The notes under the pieces were generated by a model. It did not search any database, was not told the origin of the DNA, and was given only the letters and a program-made list of their open reading frames with translations. The position numbers and the translations under genes were made by a program. Positions 33,497 through 44,798 of a stretch of DNA of 64,000 nucleotides are shown here, piece after piece (position 1 is the first letter of the stretch; every line of letters starts with the position of its first letter). The DNA is from Raffaelea ambrosiae. Its lineage: Eukaryota > Ascomycota > Sordariomycetes > Ophiostomatales > Ophiostomataceae. The stretch lies in NCBI GenBank assembly GCA_002778195.1, contig PCDI01000003.1:2811913-2875912 (forward strand). Reading direction: 5' to 3'.

Positions 33497-33830
33497 GGAG
33501 TGGGCATACCGTTGCTTGTCTATGCGCGGAGGGTTAGCTGTTACTTGCAGGTTGTCAATCGTGTTGCTCTGTGACAGACGAAAATGATTGAAAATAAAGC
33601 TGTGTCAAAGGTAACAAAAAAAAACCTCCAAATCATAGGACAAATTAACCTTTTTATTTTTCACAAATTAAAACCCTCTAAAGACCAACACAAAAAGGTC
33701 AAAAAAACAAACAGATCTAAGCTGTTCTAAACATCTAAACAATGCAGTCCCGGTTCTATCCGAAATGTAGGTATTTCTCTATTTTTACAAGTGTTTGAGG
33801 GAGGCGTCCACGGCACAATTAAGTCGCCTT
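33497..33830. other. Intergenic region between convergent genes
   Basis: 334 bp, AT-rich (about 33600-33740), with several A runs on both strands, as expected for two 3' ends meeting. No gene seen. Confidence 0.4.
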
Positions 33831-36800
33831 CTAAGTCGCCTTCTTGGAGGTCTTGGTGCGCAGCTTCATGAGCGCGTACACCAAGGCGTACGAGCTGATG
33901 GCGAAAATGACCACAATGGCCGCATCTCGCCAGCCGTAGTAGTACTCCTTCAGATTGATCGTGCGCAGGTAGTCGCTGCCATCGCGGTACTGGCAGACAT
34001 GGCAGGAGGCCGTGGCCTCGGGGTTGATCAAGTTGCTCGCGGACCCGTAGCCCTGCAGGTAGTCGGAAAGATACTCGCCGCAGGTGAGGTTGCCTGGCGG
34101 GTCGAAAACAGAAAACTCCGCCTCCTTGCACTTGACCGGCACGCCCCAGACGTCAAAGACGAGCAGACTGCCCATCAGGTAGTTGAAGGGGTTCAGGTAG
34201 TAGAGCCAGTAGCGCCAGAAGGCCTGGATCTGGCCGTACGGCACGAGCACGCCGCAGAAGGAGACCAGGATTCCGATGACGAGGGGGTTGGCCAGCGAAG
34301 CAAAGGTGGCATTGGGCGCGTAGGCGGCCACGAACTGGCCGATGCCGGTGTACACAAACTCGTACACGAGCATGACAAAAAACGTGGCGCCCGCGCGGGC
34401 GGAGCTGTGCGGGAACCCGACGGTGTAGTACCAGCAGGCGAAGTAGAGGACGGCGCAGATGCAGAGGTAGGGGATCTCGGAGACGACCAGGCCCGTGACA
34501 AAGGCGACCCACGAGTACATCTTGGACTTTTTCTCGCGCGTTTCGAAAATGTCGCGCCGCTCAATGAAGAGGGGCTGCAGCTGGTTGACCACGCCGGGGG
34601 CGACAAAGATAAAGTTGAACACGGTAAACAGACGCAGCTGCAGGTCGCCGACCGAGTCCCCAATCATCCAGAAGGAGAAGCCGTTGAACAGCGCCGACCC
34701 GATGTGCAGCGCAAACTTGTTGTTCACATAGTCCACGTTGCGGAAGAGCGACACGTTCATGCGGTGCACGACAATCTTGATCTGCTGCCACAGGGGCATG
34801 GCAAACTCGTGGCCGTCGTCGACCGTGCCCGGCGGCTTGGCCGCGGCCTCGGCCACGATCTGGTCCAGCTCCTTGGTCACGCGGTCGTGCTCGGGCGACG
34901 CCAGCCAGATCTGGTTCCAGTCGCGGCCCTGCGAGAGCGTGCCCGAGACCACGTCGATCATGTGCTCGGCCGGGTTCGACTCCTCGGGGCAGGGCGCGCC
35001 GTACCGGCCAAAGTAGTCCTTGACCGTCTGCGCATTGTCGCCAATGTCGCCAAAATAAACCGTCTTGCCGCCGCGGGCGAGCAGCAGGAGCGTGTCGAAC
35101 TCGGCAAAGAGCTGGGCCGACGGCTGGTGGATGGTGACCAGCACCGCCTGGCCCACGTCGGCCAGCTTGCGCAGGAAGCGCACGGTGTTGAAGGCCGACT
35201 GTCCGTCCAGACCCGACGTCGGCTCGTCGAGGAAGATGAGGATGCTGGGCTTGGACACCAGCTCCACGCCAATGGTCACGCGCTTCCGCTGCTCGACCGA
35301 GAGGCCGGCGCCGACCTGCCCAATGAGCGTGTCGGCCAGGTCGTGGAGCTCCAGGAGATCGATGATGGTGTCGACGTATTTGAGCTTCTCTGCGCGCGGC
35401 GTGTCCCGGCTCTGGCGAAGGAGGGCGGAAAACTCGAGGGCCTCGCGCACCGTGGCATACGGCTCATGCACGTCCAGCTGCTCGCAGTAGCCGGCAGACC
35501 GCTGGAAGGAGACGGGGAGGGGCCGGCCGTCGACCAAGATGGACCCGTGGATGGTGCCGTCCGTCTTGCGCTGGGCCAGCACGTCGAGCAGCGTGGTCTT
35601 GCCCGCGCCCGACGAGCCCATCAGAGCCCCCAGCATGCCGGGCCGCACCCAGCCCTGCACGTTGTCGAGGAGCAGGCGGTCGCCCGTGGGCGTCTTGACC
35701 GTGTAGGTCAAATTCTTCCAGGTGAACACGGACGTGTTCCGGATCAGGCCTTCCGGCACCTCCTCGACGGCGGTATCGTCGCCGCTGATGTTGCCCTGCG
35801 TGCTGGGGGGGGCGACCACCGCCTGGCTCTGTGCTACCTGGGCCTCTTCGTCGGCAGCCATGCGGGCCTTGACAATGTGTGCCGACTCGCGGGGAATGAG
35901 CAGGGACGGCCCAGCGTCCGAAGACGGGCGCCACCTCGACGTGAAGAAGATGGTGATGGCCACAAAGAGCGCCCAAAAGGCCCAGATGACGCCAAAGTTG
36001 CGCCAGATGTGAGACTTGCCGTACGACAGGCTGGCCAGGTAAGCCTCGCCCGTGACAAACGTCTGGCCCCGGACGGCGCCCCCCACGCCGGCGCACGATT
36101 GGTGGGTGCTGTCCGTGTAGGACGGGCCGAGAGGGACCAGGTTGCTGCCCACACACGGGATGATCTTGCCGTGGAACTCGTTGGACAAGAGGGCGTCGAA
36201 GCCGTAGGCCAGCGGGTCGATCCAGAAGATCCACACAAACCAGGGGTGCATCTTGGGCTTCTGGATGAGGTAGCCGCTGTACATGATCAAGGCGCTGATC
36301 CAGAACCCGGACACCTTGGAGGCGCCGTCGAACGTCGTGAACGCGGCGCCGATGGCGCGGAAGAAGGCCGTCATGCACTGCCAAAAAAAAAAAAATAAGA
36401 GTGTTAGCAAAAGGGCACCCGGACAAGACACAGGAGGCCATGGCGTTCTCACCATTGTCGCAGCCAGCAGGACGACCCAATACGTGAAGAAGGCGCCGGC
36501 GGATGCCGTCAGGCCGACCATGAAGTAGAGCACGACGGAAAAGATGGAGACTTGGAACAGGAGGATGGGAATGTCGGCGGTAATCTGGGCGATGCAGAAG
36601 GCGGCCGGGTGGAAAAAGGCAAAGGACTTGTGCTTGACGAGCACGCTGCGTCCGCTGAACGAGTCGGTGACCTCGGACATGGCCGTCAGGCTGTTGTACA
36701 GCAGGGAGAAGAAGAGCGCGCCCGACTTGATGAAGAGGCCGCCCGAGTTGTTGGGCGCGTTGTAGAACAGCGAGCCCGCAATCAGAGCCTGGACCAGGGT

Positions 36801-38161
36801 CGAGATCTGCTTGATGAGGAACGTGGCCCGGTCGCCCAGGACGATCTGGTACTGCCGGATGACGCAGGCCTGCAGCTGGGTGCCGAAGCTGACGGTGAGC
36901 GGACTGCCGGACGGCAGCCGCTTGTTCTTCTCCCCGGAGACGCCCTCCTTGAAGAGCGCGGTCCGCGCGCGGGCTTCGTCCGACGCCGGGTAGTCGTACT
37001 CGGCTTGCATCTGGGCGTAGGTGGGCGACTGCTCGTAGGCGGCCCGCAGAGCCTGCGCGGTGCGCGGGAACGTGTTGTGGCAGTCGGGGCGGATCTTGCG
37101 CTCGGTCGGCACCGTCACGCCCGTCAGGTAGTCGGCCACGTTGGAGCCCTCGCGGCAGACGAAGCCGAGGTCTTCCATGAACGGCCGCGCCTCCTTGACG
37201 GGGCCGTAAAAGACTTCCCGTCCGCCGTCCAGGACGAGGACCTTGTCGAAGAGGTTGTAGATGCCGTTGCCGGCCTGGTAGAGCGTCACCACGGTGGCCA
37301 GGCCGAGGACGTCGGTCATGGCGCGCATGGCCTTGGCCCATTCGAGAGCACTGCACACAGTGTGTTAGATCAAGTGAAGATTGGTTCGGGGGGGGCCATC
37401 ACGTACGTGCTGGCATCCAAACCGCGCGTGCTGTTGTCCCAGCAAAAGATGGACCCACGCGTCGCCAGCGTCTCGACGATGGACACACGCTTCCGCTCGC
37501 CACCGGAGACGCCACGGACGAACTCGTTGCCGACTTTGGTGTTGTGGGTGTGCTCGATGCTCATGGACTCCAACAGGAAGTTGCGGTTTTCCAGCTGCAA
37601 CTGATCCGGAGACGTGACGCCGTCGGGCAGTTGGTACGGCACCTTGAGCCGCGTGGCAAAGTCCATGGTCTGCTGGACGGTGAGCGTGGGGAAGAAGAGC
37701 TCGTCCTCCGTGTTCATGACGATCTGGCCGCGGTACTGCGTGGCCTCGGCGGCCGGGAGCGAGCCGTAAAAGACGTCGCCGTTGACGGCGGCGTAGCCGC
37801 GTCGGCGGTTGGCCAGCAGGCTGAGAAGCGTGGTGCACCCGGAGCCGGGACGGCCGAGCACGAGCAGCATCTCGCCCGGCTTGACGCAGCCGTGGCTGTT
37901 GTCGATGATGGTCTTCAAGGGCGGTTTGTTGCGCTTTTCGCGCATCTGCGCCAGAACATTGAACTGCGACCTGACGTTCTCGTGGATGGCGGCATCGGCG
38001 CTGACAGCCTGGACGGTCAGGTTCTTCCAGGTGATGCCCAGCTCGCGCGGCGGCAGGCCCGTCTTGCGGTCTCGCTCAAAGGCCTCGACGACCTTGGCCT
38101 TGAGAGCCCACTCGTCGTCGGACGAGACCCGGTCGGGGCTCTTCTCCTGCTCGTCAGCCAT
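33831..38161 (-). CDS. Full-size PDR-type ABC-G drug transporter (1399 aa, 3 exons)
   Basis: Plasma-membrane efflux pump in the reverse order (NBD-TMD)2. NBD1 has the degenerate Walker A of the family, LGRPGSGCTTLLSLLANRR, signature VSGGERKRVSI and FCWDNSTRGLDAST. NBD2 is canonical: GSSGAGKTTLLDVLAQRK, LSVEQRKRVTIGVEL and LIFLDEPTSGLDGQ. Each membrane domain has about six hydrophobic segments; PDR landmarks include CQYRDGSDYL near the end and cysteines in the large loop. Introns are 36378-36452 and 37351-37406. The N-terminus is short, lacking the long leader of yeast Pdr5, like the AtrB-type fungal subgroup that exports fungicides and plant phenolics. The start at 38161 (MADEQEKS) gives a tidy cytosolic N-terminus. 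It shares a long promoter with a divergent Zn2Cys6 regulator. Confidence 0.92.
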
Positions 38162-38530
38162 GGTATTCAAGAGCTGCTTCGGGGGCAGGCTCGGGCAGTC
38201 TCTGGGAGACCAATCGCAAAGGACGTGCTCGCAAAGCGTCTTCAACAAACACTGGGGTATCAGACAAGAGACAAACCAAAAACCAGAGAAAACTGACTAC
38301 ATGGGAGATCCGAAGCAACAGGCAGCCCAACACAGAACCCGCGGGCCTCCTGGTATATTTATGTTCATCAGTCGGTCTCGCACAGGGCCGACCGCCGCCA
38401 TTCCACCTTCGGCGTCCGCGTCAGACAGAAGACATCAAGGCGTCAGACAGTGACAAAACGCTCGCGGGTGATCTACCGGTGGGTCCGGCCCTGGCTAGCT
38501 GCGAGGAAGGACCGATCAGAGGGCTGGTTT

Positions 38531-38542
38531 GCCGCTTAGTCA
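38531..38542 (+). promoter_or_regulatory. GCCGCTTAGTCA site 1 (Yap1/AP-1-like)
   Basis: Core TTAGTCA (38536-38542) matches the fungal Yap1-type response element. The identical 14-mer GCCGCTTAGTCACT recurs at 38846. Confidence 0.55.
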
Positions 38543-38657
38543 CTTTCCGGGAAATGAGGAATCCAGGAACACTTTATAGGCGTTGCATCTGGCAGACTCC
38601 GCAGCAACCAGGTATCAAGGCGTCAGAGACTCTGCGGGGACGAGCGAGTGATAATTG

Positions 38658-38669
38658 GCCGCTGAGTCA
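38658..38669 (+). promoter_or_regulatory. GCCGCTGAGTCA site 2 (AP-1/Gcn4-like)
   Basis: Core TGAGTCA (38663-38669) is the palindromic AP-1/Gcn4 consensus, preceded by the same GCCGC flank as the other copies. Confidence 0.5.
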
Positions 38670-38845
38670 TTTGCTTTGACCTAGACGTCAGGCACAGCTG
38701 GGCCGCACCGCCCGTCCGGACCAGGAATGCCGGCCTCGCTCGCGCATCGGACAGAGAACCAGGCGTCAGACAGCAGCTCCTCGAGTGTCCCCTGACGCCC
38801 ATCAGTGGGTCCGGGCCTCGCCATTTGCGCCGTTTTGCCGTTTTT

Positions 38846-38857
38846 GCCGCTTAGTCA
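38846..38857 (+). promoter_or_regulatory. GCCGCTTAGTCA site 3 (Yap1/AP-1-like)
   Basis: Core TTAGTCA (38851-38857), identical to site 1 over 14 nt and in the same orientation. Confidence 0.55.
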
Positions 38858-38978
38858 CTCTGCTCTCGCAAAAATACAGGCACGCCTCCGCCCCCGGACG
38901 AGACTACCGACGCCTCGATGCTCCGTCGGCCAAACCTTTCTGTGATTACCAAGATTTTGGGTCGGCCGCCGCAGATTC

Positions 38979-38990
38979 GCCGCTTACTCA
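38979..38990 (+). promoter_or_regulatory. GCCGCTTACTCA site 4 (AP-1-like variant)
   Basis: Core TTACTCA (38984-38990) differs from sites 1 and 3 at one position and keeps the GCCGC flank; same orientation. Confidence 0.45.
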
Positions 38991-39264
38991 GCGGCCGCGG
39001 AGCGACTGGCGTGTTCCGACTGGGATTCAGACTGGGGTCTAGGCGCGATCGTGCGCACATGATTGGCTGGGTCGTTGCGTCTTGGACTTTGCTTAGCTTG
39101 TCTTCGCTCCCCGCGCAACGCACGTCGCTCCGTAGACTGCCGCAGGGCGGGAAGCTTATACATAGTTAGTACGTAGTCCAGGGCGTCGGTTTCTTCTTCT
39201 TGTCCACGGCCCGCTGACAGGGCCATAGTAGGGGCTGTCCTATACGACGGACAGGCAAGACGCG

Positions 39265-41421
39265 ATGGGAAGCCCAGACGCCCCCCCACGGAAGAAGCGC
39301 GCATGCGACTCCTGCCACAGACGCAAGGTAAGAGAGACATGTCCGCCAGTAGCGAGCCCCTCTCCCTGTTGTGCGTGCCCGGTCTTGTCTAACCGGACAC
39401 CATCCAAGATCCATTGCGATGCCGCGCTGCCTAGCTGCAATTGGTGCAGCCACCACAACACCACGTGCACCTTTGACCGGCTGTCCAAAGTTGCCGCAAG
39501 GAAGGCCAAGAAGAGGCGCACGGCGCGGGATGACTTGAGCGAGCGGCTGGCCCAGGTCGAAGACACCATCGCCCGTGCGCGGCACACCCTGCAGCTCGCC
39601 GACCAGGCGAACCCGCTGTCGCGCCCCCCGACCCGGTCGGGCAGCCCGGCTGCGCGTGGGAGCGACCTGGGACCCACACCATGCACGCCGCCGGGCTGCC
39701 CCTTTGGAGAAATCCACTTTGCTGGCTACAGCCTGGGCCAGATCAGCTCCTACAGCGGCATTCCTTTCTTCTCGGCCGAGGGCCAGGAGTGGATCGAGTC
39801 CCGCACCGGCGAGAAGCCTGCCCTCACCTCCCTGTGCGGCTCGGGGCCGCCCTGGCAGATGGGCTACCGCGTCGACCCCGCCCTGCTCAACTTCCAGCCG
39901 GCGCCCGTGGACGTCGATTTCGGGCTGCCCAGCCGGGCCACGGTCGAGACCTACGTCTCCAAGTACTTCCGCTCCGCGTTTCGGCGCGTGTTCCCCATGC
40001 TCGATCCCTTGCTGCTAAAGGGCACGCTCGACCTGGCCTTTGCCAACCCGCCCCCCGAGCCGGGGTCCATGGAGCCGTGGTGTGCCAGGGCCTGCATCTT
40101 CGCCTTTTTGTCTCTGGTGTCGATGCTGCAGGAAGAATGGGACATCGAGGTGGAAGTCGATGGCGATCCATTCTTCTTAAAGGCCCAGTATCTGCTTCCC
40201 CGTGTCCTGCACGAAATCAGCCTCACCGGGCTGCAGACCGTCTTCCTTCTTGTCTGTTGCATCTCTCCCCCCCCCCCCCATCTCTTCGTCTCCAACGCTC
40301 TCTGCACTGGGCTAACGGCTACAGGGTGTTCGACAGCTCTTCGCTGGTCGCCCGCAGATGGCGTCCATGTTCAATGCACTGGCCTGCCGCATCATGTTCA
40401 TGCTGGAAGGCCACATCTTCCCCAATCTCGGTCCCGAATCCGATGCGAGCCGTCACAAGTTTGACGTCGACTACAGGTCCAAGGTGCACCTGCGGAACAT
40501 GTTCTGGCTCTGCTACACCGTGGACAAGGAGATCTCTCTGCGAACCGGCCAGCCACCCGTCATCGATGACGACAATTGCGATCTCACTCTGCCACGCGGC
40601 TACCCGGATGTCATCTACTCGGGAAGGCATCTGGACTTGAGCGATGTCTACAACATTGACTCTGTCGTGCTGCCAGGCGATCTGCGGCTGACGTTCATCA
40701 AGTCCAAGACCTGCAAAGTCCTGTATTCGGCCAAGGCCATGCGCAAGCCGGATGCACAGCTGCTCCGTGATATTCGCGAGTTGGACAACGACTTGGAAGA
40801 TTGGCGGCAGTCGGTTCCCGCGCCTTTCCGGCCAACGCTTACTGTCAGCCAGGATACGTGCACGTATCCAAACGATCATCTGCCAAACCACCTAAACATG
40901 CACAGAATCATGATCAACATCGAGTATCACTACGTCATGTCCGCTATCCACAGGGCCAGCAGCCGGTGCAGGTCGTGGGCTACCGAAAATAGTGGCCAGA
41001 TGAGCGGCATCAACTCCAGTTTAACATTGTCTCTAGAAGCGAGCCGATCCACGCTTCGTTACTTACGAATTGCCTCCCACAAATTGTTTGGCGGGGCTTT
41101 CTGGTACGTCCATCAACCCCGATTGGGCCAATATGCATTACTAACATCTGGGTTATATTTCTTTTTGCCAGGATGATTGTATTCTATCCCATCTCGGCTA
41201 TCCTCATAATCTTTTGTCACGTATTGATGCACCCCCTGGAGTCGGATTCCAAAGGCGACCTGGAGCTTCTCGGGTTGGCGCCAGATCTCATCCGAAACAT
41301 CCCCAAGGAGAGGCTGTCCCGGCCCGAGAAGACCCAGCTGGAGATGATGGGGGAATTTCTCGTGGAGATCAATAGGCTTTCGAATTGTGCCCTGGCCACG
41401 GCACAGAGAAGGCAAGTGTAG
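39265..41421 (+). CDS. Zn2Cys6 transcription factor (644 aa, 4 exons)
   Basis: The zinc cluster is split by intron 39328-39408: RACDSCHRRK joins IHCDAALPSCNWCSHHNTTC. A basic stretch (ARKAKKRRTARD) and a helical segment SERLAQVEDTIARARHTL follow. The middle homology region begins at TVETYVSKYFRSAFRRVFPM and includes RNMFWLCYTVDKEISLRTGQ with PPVIDDDNCDL, classic PF04082 motifs. Other introns are 40252-40324 (donor GTCTGT, unusual; it contains a C14 run) and 41104-41171, which completes FWMIVFYPI. Frame closes to 645 codons. It is divergent from the ABC pump; a pathway-specific regulator of that pump is the simplest reading, but autoregulation or another target is possible. Confidence 0.87.
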
Positions 41422-42082
41422 AGGTGTAAGAGTATAGACTGGGGACATGGATACAATGTACTCGATAAGGGTTATGGGAGCATTGGCAGAATAGACCGGA
41501 CATCAAAGGAAAGGTGGTTACATCTCTAAATGTTGACGTTTTTAGTAGTAGTAAACTAAGTGTGACGACATTATGAGGAAGGGCTTTGGAAGGCTTTTAC
41601 TACCAAGCATATGACAACATGGGGAAAGCATACCCTTCGGATAAAAGTATAAGTTTCGCCATCCCGTGTTACATATATATTCCTGTGTATTTGCTAGTTC
41701 CTCTCTGCGTACGTCTTATACGGGGACGTATCGGTGAGTAAAAAATCATTATACCTTGGGGTGCTTAAAAGACGCATCCAATGAAGATGAATCCTTGCGT
41801 TAATATCATAGCCATAGCATAATGAGCACAATTGCCTTAACTTTCAATTCAACTTCCTAGAATAGATCCGCTGGGATTTTGCGCAAGATACCATTTCTTC
41901 TAGATAGATTCTCAGGCCATTTGAGAGTGGTAGAACTTCTACCTAGGTTCTTATAGTTCTGCTTTGAGAGTTCCTAGATTTTTTTAAAAAAGAGACGCCG
42001 TGCCATCCAACGAAGCCGCGATATGCAGCGGAAACTTAATTGCGAATCTTGTCAAGACGATATTTCACGATGCGAATTATGG
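41422..42082. other. AT-rich intergenic region between convergent genes
   Basis: 661 bp where two genes end. Base composition is clearly more AT-rich than the neighbours, particularly 41520-41990. No open frame with family motifs and no transposon ends were seen. Confidence 0.4.
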
Positions 42083-43862
42083 CTAGTTGGGCTCCATCTC
42101 CTTGGTGATGCTGGTGGCCCCTTTCCCATCGCTGCTGTGACGACTGGCGGCTCGGTCCGGCTCGCCGTCCTGGACAGCAGCCGCCGCTTCTTGCCTCCGC
42201 TGGCGACGGGTGAACCACACGACGACGGGAAGCCAGGCAAGCAAGGCTAGCGAGGCTGCCAGGCCAGCCCTGTATCCCATGTAGAAGCGAGGCGCATCAA
42301 CGGTGGCCACAAAGATCTGTTGTGTGTGTTAGAAGGCTGCGGCTGCAGGCAGTCCATGCTCGGCGCCCAAGGGCAGTACTTGCCTGGTTCCACCACGTCC
42401 CCTGGGCCAGACCAATGGCATTCAGGCTACCGATGACAATGGCACGCTCTTCGGCATCCGCAGTGCACACCATGTTGGTCCAGCTGACAATGACCGGGAA
42501 CAGAGACTGGAGCGTGCCGGCAATGTAGTAGGCGAAGAACTTGGCACCCTTGGGAACGGTCCATGCCGCCAGGATGGACTCGGAGACAATCATGCTCAGG
42601 CAGATGGCAACGACCGACTCGATTTGCGACTTCCGCCAGTCGTTGTAGACGCCAGACGCGAGCATGAAGATGATGGAGACGGCGGAGTAGACGGTAGGAT
42701 AGTTGTTGACGTGAGGCACGGAGTATTTCTCGGCTTTCAGCCACAGGGCCATCGTCGACGTGGTCGGTTGTTGGTACGTGAAATACAAGAGCGAGAACCA
42801 GGTGCACTGTAGTGGGAAGTTAGTGGATGTTTCTCGTTTTTTTTTTTTTTTTTGATTTCTTGAATTTCTTGAATTTCTTTCTCGTTGTGTGGTTGTTTTG
42901 TCTGCGGTTGTGTGCGCTTACCAGAATCCAGAAACGCCACCTTCCTAGGACACGCTTGAACAAGGACATCCCAAAGTTGCCCAGCGGTCGCCGGTTATCG
43001 GCTTCGAGGCGTTTGATACACAGTTGCCGCTCACGCTCTGTCATCCACCAGGTCTTCTTCTCGGAAAGAGGATTGGGCACGATGACCAGGCCGAGAACCA
43101 CAAGCGGGAATGTGATGAGGAAGTCTGCCATGGTTTAGCAAGTGCGTGCGCTCGTCGAGGAAAGGTCATCCGGCCGTCCCTGCGTCACTGACCGACAATG
43201 AAGAGCCATCTCCAGCCCCGGATGCCCAGGTGGCCGTCCATGGTCGAATAGATGCCCGACTGGATGTAGCCGGAAAACATGGTGGCGGCAATGCCCGAGG
43301 CCGTGAAGATGCCGCTCCGCTTGTTGATTTCATGGTTCCGGTACCAGGTGCCCACCATAAAGTGCAGACCGGGCCAGCTGGCGGCCTCGACAAAGCCGAC
43401 AAAGAAGCGCAGGGCGTAGATCTGCTCCACGGTCTTGCACTTGTAGATGAAGAGGACAAACACGCTCCAGACAAACTCGGCGGCGGGCAGATACCAGCGG
43501 GGAGACACCCTGGTCAGGAGAATCTGGGAGGGGATCTGACCCACAATGTAGCCGATCTGGAACCACGTGGTCATCCAGTTGAGCTCATTCTTGTAGAGCC
43601 CCAGGTCCTCCTTCATCCCAGACACGTAGGCATTGCTGATGTTGTTGCGGTCGAGGTCCTTGGCGAAAAACGTGAGGCAGCAGAAGGTCAAAATGCACAG
43701 GTCGAGCTTGCGAACCAGTTTGACCTCCTCCTTGGAGGTGCCCGGGGGCGTCCAGAAGAAAAACCGGTTGTGTTCCGCTTCGTATAGGACGACATTTGCC
43801 GTCTCGGAGGAGTCCTGCTCGTCGGGCTCGGACTTTGCCCTCCAGCGGTTAAGGAAACGCAT
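42083..43862 (-). CDS. MFS transporter, anion:cation symporter (pantothenate/allantoate-like) family (509 aa, 4 exons)
   Basis: Twelve-segment plasma-membrane carrier. The ACS hallmark CCLTFFAKDLDRNNISNAYVSG is in helix 1; WFQIGYIVGQIPSQILLTRV and FFVGFVEAASWPGLHFMVGTWY follow. Introns are 43125-43192, 42807-42921 (with a 17-T run) and 42317-42383. The last must use a GC donor (CAG|GCAAGT) to join GTWWNQ to IFVATVDAPRFYMGYRAG; a GT donor four bases further breaks the frame. The C-terminal tail is hydrophilic. It lies next to the oxoprolinase, tail of one to end of the other on the same strand separated by 0.9 kb. Import of a cyclic amide or carboxylate for that enzyme is a plausible inference. 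Confidence 0.9.
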
Positions 43863-44798
43863 TGTGTCTTTTCTTCTTCTTCCTTTCTTGGACCGACAGT
43901 TGGTTCAGAAACTCGAGTGTGCGGCGAGGGGGACAGAAACGCAGGAACTGGTTTCTCCACACACGAATGCTCGAAAGATATATCCTGGGCCCGTATCGCT
44001 CAAGAGCAGAAGAAGGCTATGGGTTATCAGGAGCGTGCCCAGATCCGACAACCACCCTGCGCCGAGACGAACTAGAGCTCGCATGTGGCCTTGTTGTCCA
44101 CGACTACGTTTTACGATGAATGTCCCCCTCTCCCATAGTAGTTGGTTATGGTGACATTGCTATTTCCACGTCTTACGGTTAGTAGACAGTAATAGGATAG
44201 GGAGAGCGACAGATAGACACAAGTGGATACGTGGGCGAGATCGGCAAGATACGATAGATAGGTTGTTTGCGACCAGTAGCTTTTTGTGGCGAAGGAAGAT
44301 AGCCCCTGCTGACGGCTTGTTTCCGGTGCCATCAGGCTCTTCCCCGCAAAATCAGGCCATGAATATTGTTAGCAGTCACATCCTTGTTTTCTTAGGATAC
44401 CTTTCAGTGAGTGTACGGCAACATCGACACCCCTACCACGTGCGACTCAAAATTACCGAAACCACACACAAGAACAAAGACGAAGAATAACATTGCGTTG
44501 GGATGCCAATTGCTGGCGTCTTCGTGCCTTCTTGGATTTCTTGATGTCTGGGATAACATGGCGTGTGCCGTACACCTAACTATTCTAATCCCGCGATGTC
44601 ACAACTTGAGGAGAAATCGTGACAAGAGTATGTGCTCGTTTTATTTACACGCTTCCATATTTGAAAAAAAAAAAATTGACGATAAAAAAATGAACAAAAA
44701 TAAAGTTATTTTTTTATCTACAAATGATGCACGATGATGCACTATTTTTTACAATCCCTTTCCGGTGCCCTGACCGTACCGGTACTATGCCATGCTCG
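43863..44798. promoter_or_regulatory. Intergenic region upstream of MFS gene, downstream of oxoprolinase
   Basis: 936 bp. The half nearest 43863 should hold the MFS promoter; the stretch 44640-44740 is strongly A/T-rich with A12 and T7 runs, likely the oxoprolinase 3' region. No gene seen. Confidence 0.4.

Larger units (their letters stand above)
38162..39264. promoter_or_regulatory. Divergent promoter with fourfold AP-1-like array
   Basis: 1.1 kb between the ABC transporter and a Zn2Cys6 regulator, unusually GC-rich and full of short direct repeats: four GCCGCTKASTCA, four GCGTCAGA-type sequences and two GTGGGTCCGG. No gene is supportable here. The repeated sites suggest inducible control of the pump, the regulator, or both. 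Confidence 0.65.

Noticed and set aside
33795..36398. 867-codon open frame on the plus strand opposite the ABC pump
   Set aside because: A GC-skew shadow of the coding strand; the minus strand carries both ATP-binding domains with perfect motifs.
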